A stretch of DNA of 55,781 bases, taken from Dehalococcoidia bacterium (GTDB lineage: Bacteria > Chloroflexota > Dehalococcoidia > SM23-28-2). Location: NCBI GenBank assembly GCA_030615765.1, contig JAUWYP010000013.1, forward strand, positions 1 to 55,781, given 5' to 3'. A program made the position numbers and the translations under genes. Positions within the stretch are counted from its first letter, which is position 1, and every line of letters starts with the position of its first letter. Positions 1 through 9,089 of the stretch are shown in pieces. Below the pieces are notes generated by a model. That model had not been told where the DNA came from and did no database searches. It was given only the letters and a program-made list of their open reading frames with translations.

Positions 1-451
1 GGATGAGCCATTGAGCGGCACCGATCCCTCCCAGCGGCTGCAGACGATGGAGCTCCTGCGCCGCATGGCCGCCGAGGGCCACACGATCGTGTTCTCCTCC
101 CACATCCTGGACGAGGTCGAGCGCCTCGCCGATAACGTCCTTGTGATCGTCGCTGGCAGGCTCGCCGCCTCCGGTGACTTCCGTGCGATCCGTCGTCTGA
201 TGACCGACCGTCCGCATACGTTCACCGTTCGGTCCAGTGACAACCGTCGGCTCGCGGTCGCGCTTGTAGCGGACGAGTCCGTCTCCGGAGTCGAACTGAA
301 CGACGAGCATCTGACAGTGCGCACGTCGCAATTCGCCGACTTCATCCGTGCGGCGCCGAGAATCGCGAAGACGGAGGGCATCACCCTCCAGGAGCTGCTG
401 CCCACCGACGAGTCTCTGGAGAGCGTCTTCTCCTACCTGGTGAAGCGATGA
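1..451 (+). CDS. ABC transporter ATP-binding protein, C-terminal part
   Basis: The gene runs in from the left edge, so only about the last 150 residues are present. The first readable residues are DEPLSGTDP, which are the Walker B end and D-loop of an ABC ATPase. The H-loop histidine follows in TIVFSSHILDEVERLAD. The remainder is the variable C-terminal region typical of ABC-2 export ATPases (LVIVAGRLAASGDF and onward). Its stop overlaps the ATG of the permease gene by four bases (ATGA), so the two are translationally coupled and form one exporter. The substrate cannot be read from the sequence. The true start lies outside the window. Confidence 0.93.
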   Translation, partial: DEPLSGTDPSQRLQTMELLRRMAAEGHTIVFSSHILDEVERLADNVLVIVAGRLAASGDFRAIRRLMTDRPHTFTVRSSDNRRLAVALVADESVSGVELNDEHLTVRTSQFADFIRAAPRIAKTEGITLQELLPTDESLESVFSYLVKR

Positions 452-1179
452 ACGCCACCGTCTTTACGCTCACGCTCCGACAGATCGCCGGGCAGCGCCG
501 CTCCCTCCTCTTGTTCCTCCTCGCGCTCGTCCCCGTAGCCCTCGCCATCATCTACCGGCTCGGCGAGCACGCCGACCAGCACGAAGAGACCGCGGGCTTC
601 CTCGCCTACTTCGTCGTCACAGCTATCCTCCCGCTCGTCTGCCTCATCCTCGGCACCTCCGCCCTCGGCTCCGAGATCGAGGATGGCACCGCTGTCTACA
701 TCCTCGCGAAGCCCGTCCGCCGGCGCGAGATTGTCGGCGCGAAGTTCGCGGCTGCGGCGCTGGTCGCGGCCGCGTTTATCGTGCCGGCCACCGCCATCTC
801 CGGCCTCATCGGCCTCCATGGCGTATCGGAGGAAGGCATCGCCACGGGCTTCGCCGTCGCCACCCTGTTCGGCGTCTTCGCCTACACCGCGGTCTTCATG
901 CTGCTCAGCGTCGCCACCAGCCGCGCCCTCCTCTTCGGCATCGCCTACGTCTTCATCTGGGAGGGGCTCGTCACCGAGCTCTTCTCCGGCACCCGCTATC
1001 TCAGCATCCGCCAGTACTGCCTCGGCATTGCCGACCTCATCTCGACGGTCAGCAAAGGGGACTTCGAGGCCGACCTTGGCGGGCTCGAGGGCCTGATACT
1101 CGTCGCCATGGCCGCCGCCGTCGCTCTCCTCCTCGCAGTACGTCGCCTCGAGGCCTTCGAGTTCACCGACACGGACTAG
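448..1179 (+). CDS. ABC-2 type transporter permease
   Basis: The 243-residue protein has about six hydrophobic segments, starting at roughly residues 18-37 (SLLLFLLALVPVALAII), and ends in a short charged tail. The motif GSEIEDGTAVYILAKPVRR near residues 75-95 is the conserved cytoplasmic loop of ABC-2 permeases that contacts the ATPase. The gene overlaps the upstream ATPase by four bases and therefore forms the membrane half of the same exporter. Size and topology fit the ABC-2 family. The substrate is unknown; drugs, lipids or polysaccharides are all possible. Confidence 0.9.
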   Translation: MNATVFTLTLRQIAGQRRSLLLFLLALVPVALAIIYRLGEHADQHEETAGFLAYFVVTAILPLVCLILGTSALGSEIEDGTAVYILAKPVRRREIVGAKFAAAALVAAAFIVPATAISGLIGLHGVSEEGIATGFAVATLFGVFAYTAVFMLLSVATSRALLFGIAYVFIWEGLVTELFSGTRYLSIRQYCLGIADLISTVSKGDFEADLGGLEGLILVAMAAAVALLLAVRRLEAFEFTDTD

Positions 1180-1390
1180 CTGTGAGTGTTAATCGAACCG
1201 AGAGAACAATAGCGCTTTCCTGCCCTGGGTCGCTCAGGCGCAGTGTTAGAAGATGCAAGACCAGCCAGGCCCTCCTGGATCTGCGGACTGCAAGATGGGA
1301 AAGCAGTCGGCTGACCTGGCGCGAACACGTGCCCCGTTTGACAACCCCAGCCCAGTTATGGATTATGTGAGGGACAGAAAGGAGAGCGCT

Positions 1391-3118
1391 GTGAGCAAGA
1401 TATTGGGAGCCGATGTCCTGGTCAAATGCCTTATCCAGGAGGACGTACGCTTCATCTTTGGCATCCCCGGCGGCCAGCTAACCACCATCCTGGACGCCAT
1501 CCATCGCTTCGGCCGAGAAGAAGGCGTCGACTTCATCATGACCCGCCACGAGCAGGCAGCCGCCCACATGGCCGACACCTACTCGCGGCTGACGGGGAAG
1601 GTGGGGGTCTGCCTGGGCACCGTGGGCCCGGGGGCAGTCGACTTGGTGCCGGGGGTCTACGAGGCCTACGTCAATAGCATACCTATGCTGGTATTGACCG
1701 CCCAGAACCAGACCTGGAAATCCTACCCCGACCACGGTTCCACCCAGGGATGCGACCACATCGGCTTGTTCAAGCCCATCACCAAGTGGAACGCTCTCGT
1801 CTCCCATTGGAAGCGAATCCCCGAGATGGTGCAGGAGGCCTTTCGCCAGGCGACCACCGGCCGGCCCGGGCCCGTCCACCTCGACGTGCCGGTGGACGTT
1901 CTCTTCGAGGAGGGCGAAGAAGACGACATCAGCATCCTGCCGCCCGCCCGTTATCGTCCCACCGTCCCCCCCAGCGGCGACCCCCAGTTGGTCAAGCAGG
2001 CGGCCGAGATGCTGGCCCAGGCCAAGAACCCGATCATCCACGCCGGCGGGGGAGCGCTGCAGTCGCGGGCCTGCCCCGAGATCATCGCCCTGGCCGAGCT
2101 TCTGGGATGCCCCATGTCCACCGGCATCACCGCCCGCGGCGCCATCCCCGAAGACCATCCCCTCTACCTCATACCCCTGGGATTCGGAGCCATCGCCGCC
2201 CACGCCCAGGCCGACCTGGCGCTGGTCATCGGCTCCCGTCTGGGAGGCCTCGACCTCTGGGGCAAGCCGCCGATGTGGGGTAAGCCGGAGGAGCAGAAGA
2301 TCATCCAGATCGATACCGCCCCGGAGAGCATTGCCGAGAACCGACCGGTCGACCTGGCCATCCTCGGCGACGCCAAGGCCACACTGCGCGACATTAACGC
2401 CGCTCTGGAGACCATGATCGAGCCGCGAGAGGAGAGCCCTCAATTCGCCCAATATCGAGCCGCCCAGGCCGCCTGGCTGCAGAACTTCGAGAATCTCGCC
2501 AGCTCCGACGCTGTGCCCATGCACCCCTTGCGCGTGGTGAGGGATGCCCGCGCCTTCTTTCCCCGGAATGCCCTTTTCGTCACCGACGGCGGCAACACCA
2601 GCATCTGGACCCAGTACCTGACCCCCATGTACGAGTCGTCCGCCTACCTTTGGGCCGCCGACTCCGGCCAGGGCGGCGGAGGCCTCCCCAAGGCTATCGC
2701 CGCCAAGCTCCTCTGCCCCGACCGGCCGGTGTATGCCATCTGCGGCGACGGCTTCTTCATGATGAACGTCCAGGAACTGGAGACCGCCGTCCGCCTGGGC
2801 ACCAACATCGTCATGATCGTGAACAACGACCGCGCCTTCGGCATGATCAAGAACACTCAGGACGGCAGCTTCGCCAAGCGCTACATCGGCGTGGACTTCG
2901 CCGACGTGCGCTACGACAAGATGGCCGAAGCCGCCGGCTGGTACGGCGAGCGCGTGGAGGACCCCAAAGACCTCACCGCGGCCCTGAAGCGAGCGGTGGA
3001 TTCGGGCAAGCCCGCCCTCCTCGACGTCATCGTCGACGGCCAGGCCAACTTCAACCCGCCCGACCTCGCTACCGCGAACGCTCTCTGGTTCGAAGGGGTC
3101 AAGTTCCCCGAGTACTAG
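1391..3118 (+). CDS. ThDP-dependent enzyme, acetolactate synthase-like
   Basis: The 575-residue protein has the three-domain layout of the acetolactate synthase/benzoylformate decarboxylase family. The N-terminal PYR domain carries the catalytic glutamate in TRHEQAAAHMAD (E54). A central Rossmann-like domain follows, and the C-terminal PP domain has the ThDP/Mg motif GDG (about 452-454) ending in NND (about 478-480). The frame is open further upstream, but AAAGGAG at 1378-1384 sits six bases before GTG 1391 and homology begins there, so that start is chosen. Such enzymes decarboxylate a 2-oxo acid and may ligate the product to a second carbonyl. No regulatory ilvN partner is adjacent, so a biosynthetic IlvB role is not supported and the exact substrate is open. 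Confidence 0.88.
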   Translation: MSKILGADVLVKCLIQEDVRFIFGIPGGQLTTILDAIHRFGREEGVDFIMTRHEQAAAHMADTYSRLTGKVGVCLGTVGPGAVDLVPGVYEAYVNSIPMLVLTAQNQTWKSYPDHGSTQGCDHIGLFKPITKWNALVSHWKRIPEMVQEAFRQATTGRPGPVHLDVPVDVLFEEGEEDDISILPPARYRPTVPPSGDPQLVKQAAEMLAQAKNPIIHAGGGALQSRACPEIIALAELLGCPMSTGITARGAIPEDHPLYLIPLGFGAIAAHAQADLALVIGSRLGGLDLWGKPPMWGKPEEQKIIQIDTAPESIAENRPVDLAILGDAKATLRDINAALETMIEPREESPQFAQYRAAQAAWLQNFENLASSDAVPMHPLRVVRDARAFFPRNALFVTDGGNTSIWTQYLTPMYESSAYLWAADSGQGGGGLPKAIAAKLLCPDRPVYAICGDGFFMMNVQELETAVRLGTNIVMIVNNDRAFGMIKNTQDGSFAKRYIGVDFADVRYDKMAEAAGWYGERVEDPKDLTAALKRAVDSGKPALLDVIVDGQANFNPPDLATANALWFEGVKFPEY

Positions 3119-3138
3119 CGAGCGCGAGCCACGCTGCG

Positions 3139-3609
3139 ATGCCCGATATGCTCGTTCGCCTCTACGACCTCCCCAGCTCCCGGGAGTACTATCGGCGGGC
3201 AGAAGAGGCCGGCGTGGTGATCAGGCGAGCCGAACCCTGGGACCGGCCACGGCTGCGAAGCTTTGTGGAGGCCGAGTTCGGTAACGCCTTCTGGACACTA
3301 GAGGTCGACGTCGCTTTCACCCGCCTGCCCATAAGCGCATTTGTGGCCACGTCCGGGGGCGCGGTCGTCGGATTCGCCGTGTACGAGTGCACCCGCCCCA
3401 ACTTCTTCGGGCCCACCGGTGTCCAGCGGGATCTTCGCGGCAAGGCAGTGGGTGCGGCTTTGCTCTTTCGCTGCCTGGAGGCAATGCGGGAGATGGGCTA
3501 CGCCTATGCCGTCATCGGTGGCGTAGGGCCGGCTCAGTACTACCAGAAGGTCTGCGGCGCCTTCCTCATACCGGGAAGCGAGCGAGGGATCTACGGCGCC
3601 CTGGCCTAG
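3139..3609 (+). CDS. GNAT family N-acetyltransferase
   Basis: The 156-residue protein starts at ATG 3139, 20 bases after the ThDP enzyme, so the two are probably co-transcribed. The acetyl-CoA-binding motif A is visible as QRDLRGKAVGAALLFRCL (about residues 95-112), preceded by the usual central beta strands (AFVATSGGAVVGFAVYE). A tyrosine-containing C-terminal segment, GPAQYYQKVCGA, follows. The length is normal for a single GNAT domain. The acceptor substrate cannot be predicted. It ends 15 bases from the convergent OLD-family gene. Confidence 0.85.
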   Translation: MPDMLVRLYDLPSSREYYRRAEEAGVVIRRAEPWDRPRLRSFVEAEFGNAFWTLEVDVAFTRLPISAFVATSGGAVVGFAVYECTRPNFFGPTGVQRDLRGKAVGAALLFRCLEAMREMGYAYAVIGGVGPAQYYQKVCGAFLIPGSERGIYGALA

Positions 3610-3624
3610 CCGCCCGCCGAGGCG

Positions 3625-5520
3625 CTACGTCGGCAGCAGGGCCAGAAGGCTGGCTAGTGCCTCCTCGAACTGGTACCGCCGCTTGTGCTCAGCACCGCCG
3701 CTACGAATCGTGTCAGCGGCCGCCTGCCCCGCGAAGTAGCCCAGCCTAGGCTTCGAGAGACCTGCCCCGTATGTGTCCCAGTAGTACCGCGAGAGAACGC
3801 GACTAGTCTTGTCGCCAGGGCTTTCCCCAAGACGCTTCTCAAACTCACTGCCTTCAAGAGATCGAGGTTGTCCCGCCTCTGCGGCAACCTCATTAGCGGC
3901 ATCGATTAGTTCGTTGGGCGCGAAGTTATCTTCAAATTCCCCAGGCCCTCCGTCTCCCTTTTTCCACGTCCACCAGTTCTTAGCTGAGATGACTGCCTGC
4001 TGCTCCAACTCGGCCAGCTTTTCTGGCACACCCGGGTCTGCGTCCACGAGAACGAACGGCGCCGTATGAGTACCCGCCAGCATCCCAACGAGTTCTTTTG
4101 CGCGCGTCAGCCTTTCCGCCACGCTCCCACGCAGGACCACCAGGCCAATGCCCAGTGTCTCGAGATCGATTTCCAAGGCGTCGAGGATTGGTGGTAGCGC
4201 GGCTTCCTCGGTCTGACCCTCTATGAGCAAGATCGCGTTGTACGCAAAATAGTCCGACATACGGCCACCCAACTCGCCCAAGACGGTGGCCTCTCCACCG
4301 CGTTCCACGGTGCGAAATGTCGTGCCATCGGCCGGATCGTAGAGGGTCACAAAAGTCGCCATGTCGGTGTGCACCCTAGCGAAAAGCGGAGAATGGCTGG
4401 CGAAGATTATCTGCTTCCCGGTCGCCCGACAATGGTCGCGCAGGAACTTTAGCAGATCCCTTTGGGCCGTCGCATGAATCCCCGTCTCCGGCTCCTCCAC
4501 CAAGGCTAGCCCACCGTCGGGCATGGACCAGATCATCGCGCCGATGATCATCACGTGGATAGCGCCCGAGCCCATGTTCGAAAGTGCGAACGCGTCGTCC
4601 ACATCCTGGCTCGCGTTGATAGCCACTCGTGTTGTGGTCGCCTTGTCCCCGACGACCGGAGTGAAAACGTCCTCGATCCAAGGTACCAAGCCCCTGAACA
4701 CCGCAACCAGTTCGCGCATCCGCAGGGTTTCGTTTGTCATGAGGTGCTGAAGGAAGCGCGCGAGGTTTGACCCGTCCGCGTCCAGCGTTGGCGACTCGTC
4801 CAGACTCACGATGTCGTCTATGTGACGATCCCGTCTGACATGACGCAGCCGCGCCACCCACTGCGCAAACCACCGGACCTCGTGGCGCCCAGCTCCAGCC
4901 AGCGCGTCTCGAATCAATGCGTCAGATCCTTCTCCCAGGTCCGGGTACTCGGCTGGCGCGCTCTCTCCGAGCAGCCAGGCCCGCAAAGCGCCATTGCGGG
5001 CACAGTCATACCGATCGGGTATCTCAGGTCCACCCTCCTCCCCGCGCCGTTGGCGAAGGAGGCCCATGGAGTCGCCCTTCGACGATAGCCCGACCTCCGC
5101 AAGGTACAGCTTGTGCCGATCCCAATGAGGGGCTGCACGACGTAGTTCGAGCGCATAGCGGAGCATCAAGCCCCCCCTGATAGGCTGGGCTGCCTCAGCG
5201 CCAGCACACTCGTGAAAGTGGCCCATCTGCTCGTCGCCAGGGACAAAATCCAGTTCGACTCTTATCGCCTTGCTTGGGTCATGGTCGGTCACCGAATCTT
5301 CGAGCCACTCATCCATTCGCCTGCGATCAGGTCCTGGGAGTGGAACGGCTTCGAGATGTGTATCGCCCCACCGAATGAATGGCAGCAGCAGTAGCGCGTC
5401 GAGTACCGCCGACTTCCCGGAGTTGTTGCGACCGATCAAGCAGTTGAGCGGCTTGAGCCCGCTAAGCTCGGCCTTCCGGAGACTGCGAAAACCGCTCACG
5501 CGGACGCTTTCTAGCTGCAT
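3625..5520 (-). CDS. OLD-family ATPase with TOPRIM nuclease domain
   Basis: The 631-residue protein has an N-terminal SMC/ABC-like ATPase: Walker A GRNNSGKS at about residues 30-37, the signature-like MGSGAIHVMI, Walker B LALVEEPETGIH and H-loop IIFASHSPLF. A TOPRIM domain follows, with its glutamate in LLIEGQTEEAALP and the acidic pair in LVDADPG. This is the architecture of OLD nucleases, including GajA of the Gabija phage-defence system. No UvrD-like GajB gene is next to it, so it is a solitary (class 1) OLD protein. An upstream in-frame ATG at 5526 exists, but GGGAGG is better spaced (8 bases) from ATG 5520. The role, DNA repair or phage defence, is inferred from the family only. Confidence 0.87.
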   Translation of the reverse strand: MQLESVRVSGFRSLRKAELSGLKPLNCLIGRNNSGKSAVLDALLLLPFIRWGDTHLEAVPLPGPDRRRMDEWLEDSVTDHDPSKAIRVELDFVPGDEQMGHFHECAGAEAAQPIRGGLMLRYALELRRAAPHWDRHKLYLAEVGLSSKGDSMGLLRQRRGEEGGPEIPDRYDCARNGALRAWLLGESAPAEYPDLGEGSDALIRDALAGAGRHEVRWFAQWVARLRHVRRDRHIDDIVSLDESPTLDADGSNLARFLQHLMTNETLRMRELVAVFRGLVPWIEDVFTPVVGDKATTTRVAINASQDVDDAFALSNMGSGAIHVMIIGAMIWSMPDGGLALVEEPETGIHATAQRDLLKFLRDHCRATGKQIIFASHSPLFARVHTDMATFVTLYDPADGTTFRTVERGGEATVLGELGGRMSDYFAYNAILLIEGQTEEAALPPILDALEIDLETLGIGLVVLRGSVAERLTRAKELVGMLAGTHTAPFVLVDADPGVPEKLAELEQQAVISAKNWWTWKKGDGGPGEFEDNFAPNELIDAANEVAAEAGQPRSLEGSEFEKRLGESPGDKTSRVLSRYYWDTYGAGLSKPRLGYFAGQAAADTIRSGGAEHKRRYQFEEALASLLALLPT

Positions 5521-5644
5521 GCCCATCGCCTCCCACGGCTAGTCCTGAGTCACCACGGCGGTTCCATACTACCCGTACGCGCGAGGCTTGGCAAGGGAGG
5601 GCTCCCCGTCTTTCGAAGCGGGCATGATAAGCGCCTCTCGGGCG

Positions 5645-6832
5645 CTACAGCGGCGGCAGTTGCTCCTTGATCGCCGGCCAGGTGTTGATCCCCAGAGAGA
5701 GCGGCTCTTCCTCCCCCTCTCGCGTGGGGTCCCACTCGTCCGGCGGCAGCACGTACGCCAGATCGTCGCCGGTCAGCCCGAAGAGGAACTTGTAGGTCCC
5801 CTTCATCTGCTCCTTCAGCTCCAGCCCCAGCCGGCAGAAGAACTGGCCGGGCAGGGTCACGATCTGGGCGTCGTTGATATTGACCACCCACGTCTCCGAG
5901 CGGGCGCGGCCCTTGTAGAGCTTGCGGGGGATTCTCCGCAGGAGGCGCCCGATCTTCATCATAAGGTTGTCCACCGCCACCTCCGGATAGGTGACCTGCA
6001 CGTCGATCGTCACATCGGCGGTCAGTTTCGCCTTCGGTAGCACGTCCAGGACCGCCTTGGCGATGGCAGAGCCCACCGCCTCCGCTTCCTCGAACGTACG
6101 CAGCCCCTTCTCGTCATCGTGGTCCTCGACGGTCTGGCGGGGAAAGATGTCCCCCTGAGCGGCATTGAAGAAGATGGCCGTCCCGCCCCGTTCTCGCTCC
6201 AGGTCGCGCCGAAGGTAGGCCGGAAAGTCGGCGGTGATAAGCGTATTGCGCTTGCCCAGGACATCGACGTGGCAGGCGAAGTTGACCAGCACCGCCAGGG
6301 TGCCGCCATCCTTCCCTTCCACCAGCATCATCGCTGCCTCTTCGTCCAGCGGCCCTGCCTCCGGGTCGCGGTTGTTCCTGACGATGCCCTCCACGCGCGT
6401 CGTGGCGAAGCCGATGCGCGCCGGCGCCATGTTGGCCACCGCCTCGGCTACGGCGTCCGATGCCCGCTCGTGGATGAGCCGCTTGTAGCGCCTGGGCACG
6501 CCGCCGTAGGCCCCGATCACGTCGGGAGCCGAATGGTTGTGGGTAGTGCCGACAGCGACCATCAGGCCTTCCCGCCCCGTCTTCTGGCGCGCTCGCTCCC
6601 GGATGGCCTCCATGTCGACCTGGTACAAGCTGACGAGGTCCAGGACGACGAAGGCCAGGGTCTTCTCGCCGTCGCCCAGGGCCAGGCAGCGAGCGAAGAT
6701 GTCGTCGTGAACGCCGCTGGCGACCCGGTGGCCCCATGGCCCGGGCCTGAAGATCGGCCCGTATCCCGCCAGGCGCAGGTTCACCTCCGGCGTGATGATC
6801 CTCTTGGCCGCCCCGGCCATGAGCTTGGGCAT
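5645..6832 (-). CDS. Neutral/alkaline ceramidase N-terminal-like protein
   Basis: The 395-residue protein begins MPKLMAGAAKRIITPEV, the start typical of the neutral/alkaline non-lysosomal ceramidase superfamily. It keeps the metal-site segments GTTHNHSAPDV (about residues 95-105), FACHVDVLG and NAAQGDIFPR. It lacks a signal peptide and is much shorter than true ceramidases (about 650 residues or more), so it belongs to the single-domain group of unknown substrate. GGGAGGT lies seven bases before the ATG. The upstream dehydrogenase ends five bases earlier, so the two genes form an operon, which suggests a shared catabolic substrate. Confidence 0.85.
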   Translation of the reverse strand: MPKLMAGAAKRIITPEVNLRLAGYGPIFRPGPWGHRVASGVHDDIFARCLALGDGEKTLAFVVLDLVSLYQVDMEAIRERARQKTGREGLMVAVGTTHNHSAPDVIGAYGGVPRRYKRLIHERASDAVAEAVANMAPARIGFATTRVEGIVRNNRDPEAGPLDEEAAMMLVEGKDGGTLAVLVNFACHVDVLGKRNTLITADFPAYLRRDLERERGGTAIFFNAAQGDIFPRQTVEDHDDEKGLRTFEEAEAVGSAIAKAVLDVLPKAKLTADVTIDVQVTYPEVAVDNLMMKIGRLLRRIPRKLYKGRARSETWVVNINDAQIVTLPGQFFCRLGLELKEQMKGTYKFLFGLTGDDLAYVLPPDEWDPTREGEEEPLSLGINTWPAIKEQLPPL

Positions 6833-6837
6833 GACAA

Positions 6838-8067
6838 CTACCTCCCTTCAGACGCCTGGGCCCCGTGGTCAAAGATGACCTTAAAGGGGTGGCTACCGCG
6901 CTGATCCATGGCCGTCATGAACGCCTTTCGGTACTGGGACAGGGGGAAGCGATGGGTTATGAAGCCGTCGAAGTTGAGCTTCCCCTCCTTGAGCAGCCGC
7001 ACGACCAGGTCGAACGTGGACACCCGCTCCCCCTGCCACTCCTCGCCGCCGTGAGCGAACAGCCCGACGAGGTCGATCTCGAAATACCAGACAGGCGTCA
7101 GGTCGATTTTCATGGGAGCCATGTACACGCCCACCAGCACCACCGCCCCGCCAGCCCGCGCCCAGCGCAGGGCATCGCGCAGGGTCTGCGCCTTGCCCAC
7201 GCAATCGTACACCAGATCGAAGCCGCCCATGACAATGCGGTTGCCCAGCCGTCCCCGATACAGGCGGCCGCCAGTCAGGCGGGCCACCTCGCCGTAGGCA
7301 TCGCTGCCCAGCATGATGATGTTGCTGGCTCCCAGCTTCCTGGCCATATCCGCCTGATAGTCGAACTGGGCCAGGGCCGTGATCTCGCAGTCCGGCTGGA
7401 CGGCGCGGATGCACTGAAGGGTCATCAGCCCGATGGTGCCGCAGCCGATAACCATCACCCGGTCGCCTGCTTGGGCCCGCCGCCGCAGGGCCGCCCGCAG
7501 ACCGCAGGCCGCCGGCTCCAAGAGGACGGCCTGCTCGTCGCTCAGGTCGTCGGGCACGTGGAACAGCCTGCCCTCGTGGGTCACCCACTCCTCGGCATGC
7601 CCGCCCCCGACGCTAAGAGGGTCCTGCTGCCGCGCTTCCTCACACAGAGCGTAGTTCCCCACCGCGCAGTACCGGCAGAGCGGCTCCCTGCCCTGGCCTA
7701 GGCAGCTCCCGGCCAAGGTCTGGGCCGCCACTCGGTCGCCCACCTTGTAGTCCTTGACCTCTGACCCTACCTCCACCACATCGCCCACGACCTCGTGCCC
7801 CAGGTAGATGCGAGTGATTCCCGGTAGAGCCGCCGGCGCGATGCGGAAATCGCCGTCGGCCTGGACGAAGTGGATGTCCGAGCCACAGATGCCCGCCAGC
7901 CGATTGCGGACGCGCACATAGTGCGGGTCGGGCAACGGCGACGACGCAATATCTTCCTCCCGCAGGGGAGCCCACGGGCCGAAATAGGCTGTCTTCTTGG
8001 ACAGGCGAGCGAGCATTCGAGTCGACAGCATTCGGGGGGCGGTCACTTTCACGTACAGCGCCTTCAT
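6838..8067 (-). CDS. Zinc-dependent alcohol dehydrogenase (MDR family)
   Basis: The 409-residue medium-chain dehydrogenase carries the catalytic zinc ligands in GICGSDIHF and the GHEVVGDVVEVG motif. A run of cysteines (CLGQGREPLCRYCAVGNYALC) fits the structural zinc lobe, and the NAD(P)-binding glycine motif is VIGCGTIGLM. It is longer than the usual 340-380 residues because of an N-terminal extension of about 30 residues. It is the first gene of the operon with the ceramidase-like protein. A palindrome at 8177-8200 lies about 110 bases upstream and may be an operator. The substrate, a sugar, polyol or alcohol, cannot be assigned. Confidence 0.88.
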   Translation of the reverse strand: MKALYVKVTAPRMLSTRMLARLSKKTAYFGPWAPLREEDIASSPLPDPHYVRVRNRLAGICGSDIHFVQADGDFRIAPAALPGITRIYLGHEVVGDVVEVGSEVKDYKVGDRVAAQTLAGSCLGQGREPLCRYCAVGNYALCEEARQQDPLSVGGGHAEEWVTHEGRLFHVPDDLSDEQAVLLEPAACGLRAALRRRAQAGDRVMVIGCGTIGLMTLQCIRAVQPDCEITALAQFDYQADMARKLGASNIIMLGSDAYGEVARLTGGRLYRGRLGNRIVMGGFDLVYDCVGKAQTLRDALRWARAGGAVVLVGVYMAPMKIDLTPVWYFEIDLVGLFAHGGEEWQGERVSTFDLVVRLLKEGKLNFDGFITHRFPLSQYRKAFMTAMDQRGSHPFKVIFDHGAQASEGR

Positions 8068-8176
8068 GGGACAAAACCTACCTTTGATCTGTGATGCCAG
8101 TTAGACTAGCGACGCATGTCCTACGTCTACCAGCCAGTCGAAGCCAAAATAGCGCCTGCCCTCCTGCCAGTCAAGA

Positions 8177-8200
8177 CGAGGGGTATCAAAATACACCTCG
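8177..8200. promoter_or_regulatory. Operator-like palindrome upstream of dehydrogenase operon
   Basis: CGAGGGGTAT and ATACACCTCG flank a four-base spacer and pair except at one position. It lies about 110 bases upstream of the dehydrogenase start on the minus strand. It could be a repressor site or an mRNA hairpin; no regulator gene is adjacent. Confidence 0.35.
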
Positions 8201-8339
8201 GCGCTACGCTATGTAGTGAGAATACCCCCTCCTGATCAGCGGACTGACCTCAAAGTGGTCCGCAACAGGGTTCGCCCAAAGGGTTCCCCGAGATAGCTAG
8301 AGGATGCTGCGGGGGGTTGCGCCAGTTAATAAGATTTTC

Positions 8340-8392
8340 CCTCGGTCTTGGTCAAGGGAAAACGTTCCTCACTTAAGCTTTCGGCAGCAGCT
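8340..8392. repeat. Degenerate dispersed repeat, copy A
   Basis: About 53 bases beginning CCTCGGTCTTGGTCAAGGG and ending in AGCTTTCGGCAGCAGCT. It matches 9484-9537 at roughly 80 percent by eye. A shorter related segment occurs at 13048-13080. All copies are intergenic. Confidence 0.5.
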
Positions 8393-8568
8393 AGCGGACG
8401 TGGGGGCGGACTAAGCGGCTGCCGTAGGTATGTCCTCACGTTGCCGCCCCAAGAGCTCACCGCCGCATAGGTAGGGGGCGATCGCCCTGGTCTGGCTTAC
8501 GCGACGGTGTGCCAAGTCTAGGCCCCGTTTACCTCCTCTCTGTCTCACATGTCCTGACACATCACAGA

Positions 8569-8598
8569 TTGCACACGAGCCTAGGGCCAGCGTATAAT
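8569..8598 (+). promoter_or_regulatory. Sigma-70 type promoter of zinc-ribbon membrane gene
   Basis: TTGCAC at 8569-8574 and a perfect TATAAT at 8593-8598 are separated by 18 bases. Transcription would begin about 20 bases before the ATG at 8625, giving a very short leader that holds the GAGGGGG Shine-Dalgarno sequence. Confidence 0.6.
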
Positions 8599-8624
8599 TG
8601 GTACGCCCTAGAGGGGGACTTTTC

Positions 8625-9089
8625 ATGAGCACCTGCTCAGCGTGCGGCGTAACGTTCTCAGGGCCAGGGACGCTGTGCCCCCAGTGCAATGCGGCGGCGA
8701 AGGCGGGGCGGGAGCCGCCCAGCGCCTGGCGCCGTGTGATCACGGGGGTTGTTGGTATACCTCTCGTCGGTTTTGGATTATTCTTAATCGGATTCGGTCT
8801 TTACCTATCGACAACAGGAGAGTGCGAGGCCAATCCTGAGGCGTGCGGGATGGTCCTCGTGATCTCCATCCTGTATGGTCTCGGCTTCGCGCTTATCGGC
8901 GGGCCCTTTGCGCTAGCCACGGTCGTGCCCTTTGGCAGATTCCGGCGAGTCTTGGTGAGCGTCGGAGTTGCGGCATTTGGAGGTATCGTCTCAGCGATTG
9001 TCCTAGGAATACTGGTCGGGCCACTGGTAGTACTAGCCCTTCCCGTAGCTGCAGGCCTGTTCTATTTAGCCTACCGCGTAGCCCGCTAG
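8625..9089 (+). CDS. Small zinc-ribbon membrane protein
   Basis: The 154-residue protein opens with a zinc ribbon, CSACGVTFSGPGTLCPQC (about residues 4-21). After a short basic linker come four hydrophobic segments, at about residues 38-60, 75-95, 102-125 and 128-150. ATG 8625 is chosen because GAGGGGG lies eight bases upstream and a clear promoter precedes it. The cytoplasmic zinc ribbon joined to a membrane part is common in uncharacterised bacterial proteins. It stands alone, flanked by gene-poor DNA. Function is unknown. Confidence 0.75.
   Translation: MSTCSACGVTFSGPGTLCPQCNAAAKAGREPPSAWRRVITGVVGIPLVGFGLFLIGFGLYLSTTGECEANPEACGMVLVISILYGLGFALIGGPFALATVVPFGRFRRVLVSVGVAAFGGIVSAIVLGILVGPLVVLALPVAAGLFYLAYRVAR

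Larger units (their letters stand above)
8068..8568. other. Intergenic region without a recognisable gene
   Basis: This 500-base stretch holds no convincing coding sequence on either strand. It contains a palindrome at 8177-8200 (CGAGGGGTAT, loop of four, ATACACCTCG) upstream of the dehydrogenase operon. It also holds one copy of a degenerate repeat at 8340-8392. Confidence 0.6.

Noticed and set aside
1478-2524. Long minus-strand frame inside the ThDP enzyme
   Set aside because: Antisense shadow; the ThDP enzyme has clear motifs along its whole length.
3625-5520. Gabija system
   Set aside because: Only a GajA-like protein is present; no UvrD-like GajB gene on either side.
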